A stretch of 64,000 nt of DNA from contig OX352772.1 of the NCBI GenBank assembly GCA_947095535.1, positions 272,689,940 through 272,753,939 on the forward strand, read 5' to 3'. The notes beneath the pieces are model-generated. The model was not told the DNA's origin, made no database searches, and was given only the letters and a program-made list of their open reading frames with translations. Positions 54,461-64,000 of this stretch are shown piece after piece. Within the stretch, counting starts at the first letter, position 1. Each line of letters opens with the position of its first letter. This stretch comes from Poecilobothrus nobilitatus. Its lineage: Eukaryota; Arthropoda; Insecta; Diptera; Dolichopodidae. The position numbers were made by a program, and so were the translations under genes.

Positions 54461-54854
54461 AGTTATGTATCCTATACCGGACACTACAACAACAACTAAC
54501 ATATTATTATAAGTTAACTTACTAACCATTAATAAATTTTACCTAATATTATTTTTGCTAACCTAATCATATTTGTAAATTAATAAAAGTTAAATTAAAG
54601 GTAACTTGTTCCATCATGTTAAAATCAATTGAATTATAAAGTATCAAATTATTTCTCACAATTATTGTAGACATAGAATCAGCACCTTTTAATTAAACAT
54701 GTGTAACTTACCGGTGCTGATTCAACAAATAAATAATATATAAAGAACCAAAATTGTAAACAGAATTTAATTAATAATATCCAATCAAATAAAGAAGTAA
54801 TATTAAATTAAAGTTGTATTTTTTTTATTTAAATTGTGAACCAGTCACTTATTT
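54461..54854 (+). repeat. 3' LTR of errantivirus 2
   Basis: The LTR starts AGTTATGTATCCTATACCGG and ends CAGTCACTTATTT, followed by CGCG. The same LTR appears in reverse from 63825 to the window end. AATAAA signals lie within it. Confidence 0.8.
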
Positions 54855-55241
54855 CGCGCATGTCTGCTATTTCACAGGGAATACAGAAACAAAACAATTT
54901 CAAAATATTTCGAAAATTAATTAACCTTTTAGATATGAAGGTAAGGTACCTAAGCATAGTTGTGATACCATCGTAATGCCATTTTTAATCATTTTTATCT
55001 TCTTCTTTCTTATTCTATTATTTCTAATTTCCTCTCTCTTTCATACAGTCGGAAAATATCGATTTTTGTGATATTGTTTTTGTTTTTTAATTTTAATATT
55101 GTTTTGTATAAATGAATTTTTTTATTTTTATTTAATTTATTTAATTTCGTTGTTAAATATGAATTATATTATTTTGTTTTTTCTTTTGTTAAAAAATTAT
55201 TAATTATTTTATTACTATATTGAAATGAAATATTTTTTATA
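54855..55241 (-). repeat. Block R right part, reversed
   Basis: This is the reverse of 19003-19411. It has no gene. Confidence 0.75.
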
Positions 55242-55746
55242 TAGTAACCTCGCGGTTATATGAACTAATGAATGCAGCCTAATTTCATATAAGTGGGATT
55301 TTCATATAAGTGAGATTATATAAAATTGATATGGATATGGGATCCTCATAGTTTTTAATTTTCTGATACATAAATAGATATTAAATTAGACATGTAGAGC
55401 TAAATTTCTATATTTTTTTTATATTTATTTCTGAACATTATAATATATTCTATATATATTCTATTTATAGAATATATTATCTGAATATATTCTATTTATT
55501 TATCAAAGAAATATTATCTCAAAACAGAGAATATAAATGTTTCTAGTTTAAAACAAAAAAAAAAAATTTTTAAACATTAGGTTTTTTTGTTGTATTTTTG
55601 AAAAATACGTTAAATTAGAATTGTTCATATAATAGAGTTGAATATTTTGAAAGTTCATATAATAGGGTTTTATATGGGAAAATTTTTGTGTTCATATAAA
55701 GCGATAATTCATATAATGCAATGTTCATATGATCGCGATTCCACTG
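55242..55746 (-). mobile_element. pogo/Tigger-like MITE, 505 bp, reversed
   Basis: It starts TAGTAACCTCGCGGTTATAT and ends ATCGCGATTCCACTG, with TA on both sides (55240-55241 and 55747-55748). It is 17 bp longer than the copy at 18513. Confidence 0.75.
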
Positions 55747-55748
55747 TA

Positions 55749-57480
55749 TTAATATATATATTTTTTTATTATTTTAGTTTAAAGCCTAGTCTTCAGGCCA
55801 TACTACTTTAAAAAAAATTCGGCATATTGTCTACCTCCAAGGTTGTGTGAAAAGGGAAATAACTAATAAAGTTAATTTATTACATTATATTAATAAAAAT
55901 TACATATAAGTTAACATAAATTAACTTCTGGTAAAAATAATTAAATAGTTTATTTTTTTGCACCTAATTTTATATGCATTAGAATTAAAATTGCAATAAA
56001 AATTATTTTTCAACATTATTTTTGCTCAGTAATGTACCAAATCAATGCTCTTTCAATAAGTTTTTAAGAAGCTTTTTTTTTGTTGAAAAGTAGTTTTAAG
56101 ACATTTTTTAAAATGCAAATGTATGAATGAAAATTTACTATTTTTTAAAATTTCCTTTTACTAAATGATGTAAAAAATACAGAACTTTAATGGGGTGAAA
56201 TAGAAAAAATCTGCAGTTTTTGTGTTATTTTCAGATTTCTAGCAGGACTGCTAATTCTTTCCAGGAGGACTGCAAATTAATAAAAATTAATTTGAAAAAG
56301 ATACTACTTTTTAACTTTCTTCTCTGTATCCAGACCTTTTAAAAATTAGAGTAATGCCTTGACTCAACTTATTAAATTTCAATTGTCATAAAAATTATTT
56401 TCCTAATAATAATTTTCTTGCCCAGTAATGTACGAAATAAATGATTTCTTTCAAAGCTTTTAAAATCTTTTTTGATTAAAAAAGTAGTTATTAGACATTT
56501 TTTTAAATTAATATTTATAATAAAATTTGTTTTCATCAAATGACGTAAAAAAGATTAAATTTTAACACCACCTTTGAACGAACTTGAAAAAAATTCAGTT
56601 TTTGAGTTATTTCAAGGTTTATAATGGATAGAGTTGTCAGATTAAAAAAAAAAGGGGTAGATAGAATATTGAAAAAAAATTTTTATTTTTACATTTGTAT
56701 ACACATCACGATTACAATCACCTGAAAATAATTTAATTAAATACATATTATTATTATTTATTATTGTTGTTGAATTTTACTTTACTTTCTATTAAATATA
56801 TATAATAAATAATATAATAGTTAATATAATAAACCGCAATGCCCTACTGCTGAGTGCTGTTTGATTATTGTGAAATGGAATATTTACAAAAATTAACATT
56901 TAATAAATAAAAATACATAACAAAATAACATTTTTGTGAGTAACCGAAATCTTTTCTTTAAAACAACAACAAAAATTAGAACACCAGCATCGGCCTCGGA
57001 CACCGTATAATAATAATACTAGGCCAATATATTATATACTATATATAATATATCATATTATATATATATATGAATTGACACAAATAATTATTTTTTATTT
57101 TAAAAAACAAAACTTAGACCACCACACAAACATCGTATAATAACAATACCAGCCCAATATAAATATATATATATATGAATGGACGATAGTTATAAATAAT
57201 TATAAAGCCTAATTTTCATGAGAAAATTTTCATCCGATATCGGATATTTAGAAAGAGTAAACAATACTAATACTACCAATATATCAATATCGGAACGAGG
57301 GAGAAAAATAACGAATTGTTTATGGCAAGATTTTATAGCGAGATTATGACAGTTGACATTTGATTAATGTTTACATTTTATCAAATTTGAAGTAATTTTT
57401 ATAAAGTTTTGTTTTGTGAATAAAACAGTTTTATATTAATAAATAAAAAGAATAATTTTAAAAATGTGTTTAGTTTTGCG
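55749..57480 (-). repeat. Block R, reversed
   Basis: This is the reverse of 61203-62930 and of 16986-18510. It holds TA-rich microsatellites near 57030-57070 and 57160-57175. No gene is seen; the last part is the probable promoter region of the Harbinger gene. Confidence 0.75.
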
Positions 57481-59242
57481 ATGGAAGATATTTTGCGTAG
57501 TGTTATGATTCTTGATGAAAAACTTGCCCAAAAAAGAAAAGGTATGTATAAATGATTTTTATGTATGTATATATTAAATATATTACTTAATTGAATTAAT
57601 TAATTGAATTGAAAGGTATAAATGATTTTTACGTATGTATTAAATATTATATTACTTAATTGAATAAAAATTTGAATATTGATATCCAAATTTTGCTTTT
57701 TATTTTAGCAAAAAGGCAAATATTACTTTTGGCGGCAAATTTATTTCCACTTAACGAAAATTTGCCGCGAAGAAAATACAATAAGAAGAAGTATTGGGTA
57801 AGACCATATCACAAGGAGAGAAATGATTCCGGATCATTTAGAAATATTTTTGAGCCCTTATACCATCTCGAGGACCAAGAATTATTTCATAATTATATGC
57901 GGATGAGTGCAACTCAAGTCGAGCAGCTTTTACAACTAGTTGGGCCCCTTATTAAAAAGCAGAAATTTGTAAGGACTCCAATTAGTATAAACATTCGACT
58001 TGTTATTACATTGAGGTAAGTTTGTAGTTTTTTAAAAATTTAAAATTTTGCTTTTTATTTCTAACTTTACCCATTTTTTTCTGACTAACAATTTTTTTGC
58101 AGATTTTTAACTACTGGAGAGTCTCAAAAAAGTTTCTCCTTGTCATATAAGTGTTCACCCTCAGCAGCCCACCACATTGTTAAGGAAACAACAATAGCAA
58201 TTGTTACTGCATTAAAAAATAAAGTGTTCCCCAAAATTAATGAGGGCATTTTTAAATCAATTGCTGACGGTTTTGAGGCACAGTGGAATTTTCCTCATTG
58301 TATAGGAGCAATTGAACATTGGAAAACATGTCACAATTCAAGTAAGTTAATTTATCTAAATATTTCGAATTTATTTTATTTTTACAAAAACATTTTAGGC
58401 ACCACCAAATTCAGGCTCCGATTTATTTAATTAATGGTACTGCTAGCCATTTGCGATCATAATTATAAATTTATAATGTGTGACGTTGGTCCTTCAGGAC
58501 GTCAAAGTGATGGTGGAATTTTTCGGAATTCAGTATTCGGGCAGAAGTTCTATGACGATTGTCTCCCGTAAGAAAATACAAATTTACCAATTTATATTTT
58601 ATTAAATTAAAATATCTTTTTAGAATTCCAGCACCATCCGACGTATGTGAAAAATTTAAAAATGTACCATATGTATTTGTAGCAGATGATGCGTTTTTAT
58701 TAACCATGAACATGATGAAACCATTCATTGGTACATTAACATTAAGTGAAAGAATTTTCAATTATAGATTGAGCCGAGCTCGTCGCATAGTTGAAAATTC
58801 TTTTGGAATTTTATCCAGCAAGTGAAGAATTTTTCGAACATCAATTATTGCAAATTTGGACACGGTAATAATATTTAGTTAATAACATACACAATACACA
58901 ATAAAATAAAAAAAATATTTTAGGTGGAAAACATGATAATGTCATGTGTATGTTTACACAATTGGCTGCGAGAAGAAAATGTAAAAGTTACCTAAATGAG
59001 GGCCTGGTTGACATTGAGCAGAATGGAGTTATTGTGCCAGGTTCTTGGAGAGCAGAAAACGAAATGTTCGAACCCTTGCCGACTTACAATGCAAAACTCC
59101 CTTATAATGCTAAAGAGTTGAGGATATGGTTAATTATATATTCAATTTTAATAAATTTCTAAATAAAAATAAAAAATTTTTTAGATTTTCTGAATATTTT
59201 ATGGACAAAGGAGCTGTTCCGTGGCAATTGGACAGAATTTAA
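57481..59242 (+). pseudogene. PIF/Harbinger DDE transposase, copy 2 (left arm)
   Basis: Exon 1 starts at ATG 57481 (MEDILRSVMILDEKLAQKRK) and ends at a GTATGT donor. Exon 2 (from about 57709) covers EQLLQLVGPLIKKQ and ends at a GTAAGT near 58016. Exon 3 (after TTGCAG at about 58102) includes HHIVKETTIAIVTALKNKVF. At the first catalytic motif a 4-bp insertion, ACAT at 58316-58319, shifts the frame. Later exons hold [38 protein letters not shown] with the second Asp and [17 protein letters not shown] with the Glu, then PGSWRAENEMF. The stop is at 59240. Intron structure and domains fit Harbinger; the frameshift and a few stops make it dead. Confidence 0.8.
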
Positions 59243-59330
59243 AATAATATTTGTATCATATATCATGTTTATAAAAAATTTTAAATCTTTTTATTTTTTA
59301 GGGACGGAAAGAAATCATCATGAAATTTGC

Positions 59331-59352
59331 ATCGCACGTTGAATTGCGCGTT
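59331..59352. other. Palindrome centre
   Basis: The asymmetric 22-bp spacer ATCGCACGTTGAATTGCGCG plus TT lies between GAAATTTGC and GCAAATTTC. The spacer belongs to the right arm's natural sequence (compare 51462-51490), so the left arm folds back at a TGC. Confidence 0.85.
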
Positions 59353-59440
59353 GCAAATTTCATGATGATTTCTTTCCGTCCCTAAAAAATAAAAAGATTT
59401 AAAATTTTTTATAAACATGATATATGATACAAATATTATT

Positions 59441-61202
59441 TTAAATTCTGTCCAATTGCCACGGAACAGCTCCTTTGTCCATAAAATATTCAGAAAATCT
59501 AAAAAATTTTTTATTTTTATTTAGAAATTTATTAAAATTGAATATATAGTTAACCATATCCTCAACTCTTTAGCATTATAAGGGAGTTTTGCATTGTAAG
59601 TCGGCAAGGGTTCGAACATTTTGTTTTCTGCTCTCCAAGAACCTGGCACAATAACTCCATTCTGCTCAATGTCAACCAGGCCCTCATTTAGGTAACTTTT
59701 ACATTTTTCTTCTCGCAGCCAATTGTGTAAACATACACATGACATTATCATGTTTTCCACCTAAAATATTTTTTTTATTTTATTGTGTATTGTGTATGTT
59801 ATTACTAAATATTATTACCGTGTCCAAATTTGCAATAATTGATGTTCGAAAAATTCTTCACTTGCTGGATAAAATTCCAAAAGAATTTTCAACTATGCGA
59901 CGAGCTCGGCTCAATCTATAATTGAAAATTCTTTCACTTAATGTTAATGTACCAATGAATGGTTTCATCATGTTCATGGTTAATAAAAACGCATCATCTG
60001 CTACAAATACATATGGTACATTTTTAAATTTTTCACATACGTCGGATGGTGCTGGAATTCTAAAAAGATATTTTAATTTAATAAAATATAAATTGGTAAA
60101 TTTGTATTTTCTTACGGGAGACAATCGTCATAGAACTTCTGCCCGAATACTGAATTCCGAAAAATTCCACCATCACTTTGACGTCCTGAAGGACCAACGT
60201 CACACATTATAAATTTATAATTATGATCGCAAATGGCTAGCAGTACCATTAATTAAATAAATCGGACCCTGAATTTGGTGGTGCCTAAAATGTTTTTGTA
60301 AAAATAAAATAAATTCGAAATATTTAGATAAATTAACTTACTTGAATTGTGACATGTTTTCCAATGTTCAATTGCTCCTATACAATGAGGAAAATTCCAC
60401 TGTGCCTCAAAACCGTCAGCAATTGATTTAAAAATGCCCTCATTAATTTTGGGGAACACTTTATTTTTTAATGCAGTAACAATTGCTATTGTTGTTTCCT
60501 TAACAATGTGGTGGGCTGCTGAGGGTGAACACTTATATGACAAGGAGAAACTTTTTTGAGACTCTCCAGTAGTTAAAAATCTGCAAAAAAATTGTTAGTC
60601 AGAAAAAAATGGGTAAAGTTAGAAATAAAAAGCAAAATTTTAAATTTTTAAAAAACTACAAACTTACCTCAATGTAATAACAAGTCGAATGTTTATACTA
60701 ATTGGAGTCCTTACAAATTTCTGCTTTTTAATAAGGGGCCCAACTAGTTGTAAAAGCTGCTCGACTTGAGTTGCACTCATCCGCATATAATTATGAAATA
60801 ATTCTTGGTCCTCGAGATGGTATAAGGGCTCAAAAATATTTCTAAATGATCCGGAATCATTTCTCTCCTTGTGATATGGTCTTACCCAATACTTCTTCTT
60901 ATTGTATTTTCTTCGTGGCAAATTTTCGTTAAGTGGAAATAAATTTGCCGCCAAAAGTAATATTTGCCTTTTTGCTAAAATAAAAAGCAAAATTTGGATA
61001 TCAATATTCAAATTTTTATTCAATTAAGTAATATAATATTTAATACATACGTAAAAATCATTTATACCTTTCAATTCAATTAATTAATTCAATTAAGTAA
61101 TATATTTAATATATACATACATAAAAATCATTTATACATACCTTTTCTTTTTTGGGCAAGTTTTTCATCAAGAATCATAACACTACGCAAAATATCTTCC
61201 AT
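59441..61202 (-). pseudogene. PIF/Harbinger DDE transposase, copy 3 (right arm)
   Basis: This mirrors copy 2: ATG at 61202, stop at 59443-59441, the same introns and the same 4-bp insertion at the first catalytic motif (60364-60367). Differences are few (for example LPRRKYN is kept although its Arg codons differ). In the exon near 59690-59760 it reads MENMIMSCVCLHNWLREEKC with the Cys-Leu-His-Asn block. Just upstream of the ATG the sequence is rearranged relative to copy 2. Confidence 0.8.
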
Positions 61203-62930
61203 TGCAAGACTTTATTTTTAAAATTATTCTTTTTATTTATTAATATAAAACTGTTTTATTCACAAAACAAAACTTTATAAAAATTACTTCAAATTTGATA
61301 AAATGTAAACATTAATCAAATGTCAACTGTCATAATCTCGCTATAAAATCTTGCCATAAACAATTCGTTATTTTTCTCCCTCGTTCCGATATTGATATAT
61401 TGGTAGTATTAGTATTGTTTACTCTTTCTAAATATCCGATATCGGATGAAAATTTTCTCATGAAAATTAGGCTTTATAATTATTTATAACTATCGTCCAT
61501 TCATATATATATATATTTATATTGGGCTGGTATTGTTATTATACGATGTTTGTGTGGTGGTCTAAGTTTTGTTTTTTAAAATAAAAAATAATTATTTGTG
61601 TCAATTCATATATATATATAATATGATATATTATATATAGTATATAATATATTGGCCTAGTATTATTATTATACGGTGTCCGAGGCCGATGCTGGTGTTC
61701 TAATTTTTGTTGTTGTTTTAAAGAAAAGATTTCGGTTACTCACAAAAATGTTATTTTGTTATGTATTTTTATTTATTAAATGTTAATTTTTGTAAATATT
61801 CCATTTCACAATAATCAAACAGCACTCAGCAGTAGGGCATTGCGGTTTATTATATTAACTATTATATTATTTATTATATATATTTAATAGAAAGTAAAGT
61901 AAAATTCAACAACAATAATAAATAATAATAATATGTATTTAATTAAATTATTTTCAGGTGATTGTAATCGTGATGTGTATACAAATGTAAAAATAAAAAT
62001 TTTTTTTCAATATTCTATCTACCCCTTTTTTTTTTAATCTGACAACTCTATCCATTATAAACCTTGAAATAACTCAAAAACTGAATTTTTTTCAAGTTCG
62101 TTCAAAGGTGGTGTTAAAATTTAATCTTTTTTACGTCATTTGGTGAAAACAAATTTTATTATAAATATTAATTTAAAAAAATGTCTAATAACTACTTTTT
62201 TAATCAAAAAAGATTTTAAAAGCTTTGAAAGAAATCATTTATTTCGTACATTACTGGGCAAGAAAATTATTATTAGGAAAATAATTTTTATGACAATTGA
62301 AATTTAATAAGTTGAGTCAAGGCATTACTCTAATTTTTAAAAGGTCTGGATACAGAGAAGAAAGTTAAAAAGTAGTATCTTTTTCAAATTAATTTTTATT
62401 AATTTGCAGTCCTCCTGGAAAGAATTAGCAGTCCTGCTAGAAATCTGAAAATAACACAAAAACTGCAGATTTTTTCTATTTCACCCCATTAAAGTTCTGT
62501 ATTTTTTACATCATTTAGTAAAAGGAAATTTTAAAAAATAGTAAATTTTCATTCATACATTTGCATTTTAAAAAATGTCTTAAAACTACTTTTCAACAAA
62601 AAAAAAGCTTCTTAAAAACTTATTGAAAGAGCATTGATTTGGTACATTACTGAGCAAAAATAATGTTGAAAAATAATTTTTATTGCAATTTTAATTCTAA
62701 TGCATATAAAATTAGGTGCAAAAAAATAAACTATTTAATTATTTTTACCAGAAGTTAATTTATGTTAACTTATATGTAATTTTTATTAATATAATGTAAT
62801 AAATTAACTTTATTAGTTATTTCCCTTTTCACACAACCTTGGAGGTAGACAATATGCCGAATTTTTTTTAAAGTAGTATGGCCTGAAGACTAGGCTTTAA
62901 ACTAAAATAATAAAAAAATATATATATTAA
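61203..62930 (+). repeat. Block R, copy in right arm
   Basis: This is the reverse of 55749-57480. It has no gene. TA-rich runs lie near 61505-61520 and 61610-61650. Confidence 0.75.
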
Positions 62931-62932
62931 TA

Positions 62933-63437
62933 CAGTGGAATCGCGATCATATGAACATTGCATTATATGAATTATCGCTTTATATGAACACAAAAATTTT
63001 CCCATATAAAACCCTATTATATGAACTTTCAAAATATTCAACTCTATTATATGAACAATTCTAATTTAACGTATTTTTCAAAAATACAACAAAAAAACCT
63101 AATGTTTAAAAATTTTTTTTTTTTGTTTTAAACTAGAAACAGTTATATTCTCTGTTTTGAGATAATATTTCTTTGATAAATAAATAGAATATATTCAGAT
63201 AATATATTCTATAAATAGAATATATATAGAATATATTATAATGTTCAGAAATAAATATAAAAAAAATATAGAAATTTAGCTCTACATGTCTAATTTAATA
63301 TCTATTTATGTATCAGAAAATTAAAAACTATGAGGATCCCATATCCATATCAATTTTATATAATCTCACTTATATGAAAATCCCACTTATATGAAATTAG
63401 GCTGCATTCATTAGTTCATATAACCGCGAGGTTACTA
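62933..63437 (+). mobile_element. pogo/Tigger-like MITE, 505 bp
   Basis: It starts CAGTGGAATCGCGATCATAT and ends CCGCGAGGTTACTA, with TA at 62931-62932 and 63438-63439. Confidence 0.75.
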
Positions 63438-63439
63438 TA

Positions 63440-63824
63440 TAAAAAATATTTCATTTCAATATAGTAATAAAATAATTAATAATTTTTTAACAAAAGAAAA
63501 AACAAAATAATATAATTCATATTTAACAACGAAATTAAATAAATTAAATAAAAATAAAAAAATTCATTTATACAAAACAATATTAAAATTAAAAAACAAA
63601 AACAATATCACAAAAATCGATATTTTCCGACTGTATGAAAGAGAGAGGAAATTAGAAATAATAGAATAAGAAAGAAGAAGATAAAAATGATTAAAAATGG
63701 CATTACGATGGTATCACAACTATGCTTAGGTACCTTACCTTCATATCTAAAAGGTTAATTAATTTTCGAAATATTTTGAAATTGTTTTGTTTCTGTATTC
63801 CCTGTGAAATAGCAGACATGCGCG
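63440..63824 (+). repeat. Block R right part, right arm
   Basis: This matches 19003-19411 and ends in CGCG at 63821-63824, the target site of the LTR. No gene is seen. Confidence 0.75.
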
Positions 63825-64000
63825 AAATAAGTGACTGGTTCACAATTTAAATAAAAAAAATACAACTTTAATTTAATATTACTTCTTTATTTGATTGGAT
63901 ATTATTAATTAAATTCTGTTTACAATTTTGGTTCTTTATATATTATTTATTTGTTGAATCAGCACCGGTAAGTTACACATGTTTAATTAAAAGGTGCTGA
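63825..64000 (-). repeat. LTR of errantivirus 2, reversed, cut by the window end
   Basis: This is the reverse complement of 54854-54679. The element presumably continues outside the window. Confidence 0.8.

Larger units (their letters stand above)
51764..54854 (+). mobile_element. Errantivirus 2, 5'-truncated (integrase, env, 3' LTR)
   Basis: Only the integrase, env, polypurine tract and a 394-bp 3' LTR remain. The left end at 51763 is a sharp join to Harbinger sequence. It is a different family from element 1. The LTR is followed by CGCG (54855-54858) and the empty site is visible at 19408-19411. The 3' part is included in the giant palindrome. Confidence 0.85.
54679..59330 (+). repeat. Giant palindrome, left arm
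   Basis: The left arm is the reverse complement of 59353-64000 over its whole length, apart from scattered substitutions and small indels. It contains part of the LTR, block R, the pogo-like MITE and a Harbinger gene. The centre is a 22-bp spacer at 59331-59352. Confidence 0.9.
59353..64000 (-). repeat. Giant palindrome, right arm
   Basis: This is the inverted copy of 54679-59330. It still matches at the last base of the window, so the arm continues beyond it. Confidence 0.9.

Noticed and set aside
1..64000. CRISPR arrays, tRNA or rRNA genes
   Set aside because: No array of equal repeats with unique spacers, and no cloverleaf or rRNA-like segment was noticed on reading. The only periodic repeats are minisatellites and transposon motifs.

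Overview
The window is AT-rich animal DNA, most likely from an insect. It holds no bacterial-style operons and I recognise no intact host gene. Almost all of it is decayed transposable elements nested inside each other and then rearranged. The insect reading rests on two env-bearing gypsy-type LTR elements (errantiviruses) with a tRNA-Ser-like primer binding site and CGCG target sites, insect-type LINEs, PIF/Harbinger and MULE transposases with introns or broken frames, a pogo/Tigger-like MITE, and a Polinton/Maverick with capsid genes. The species cannot be named from the sequence alone.

Layout. 1-814 is featureless. 815-4903 is a reversed block with a dead MULE transposase (FLYWCH plus DDE), itself interrupted by a MITE. 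5276-14433 is a full-length errantivirus with 127-bp LTRs, CGCG target duplications, gag, pol, env and a 2.4-kb internal tandem duplication. 14438-17140 is a dead Harbinger copy. 17140-19420 is a repeat carrying a pogo-like MITE. 19427-21990 holds minisatellites and a GC-rich patch with nuclear-receptor-like half sites. 21995-31903 is a Polinton. 31913-34440 is a second copy of the block beside the first Harbinger, without the LTR insertion. 34441-37838 is the MULE block again, in forward orientation. 37838-49985 holds three LINEs: an I/Loa-like LINE inserted in the catalytic FADD codons of a Jockey-like LINE, mixed with MULE pieces and tandemly duplicated in 4.67-kb units, plus a second Jockey/CR1-like LINE. 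50250-51763 has a MULE and a Harbinger remnant. 51764-54854 is the 3' half of a second errantivirus. From 54679 to the end the window is one giant palindrome with arms of at least 4.6 kb centred near 59341, each arm with a Harbinger copy, the pogo-like MITE and the LTR.

The most system-like part is the Polinton. It carries a packaging ATPase, minor and major capsid proteins, a small basic glycine-rich protein, a cysteine protease, a protein-primed DNA polymerase B and a chromodomain integrase, plus several unnamed proteins. The virion genes lie on the + strand with overlapping starts and stops, and TATAAATA boxes sit ahead of several of them. The replication and integration genes lie on the - strand. 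Most of these genes carry stops, frameshifts or deletions, so this is a fossil copy.

The rest is useful mainly as a record of events. Two empty sites in the same window confirm the LTR target sites. A MITE has a clean 9-bp duplication. One LINE jumped into another with a 12-bp duplication. All three Harbinger copies share one frameshift in the catalytic motif.
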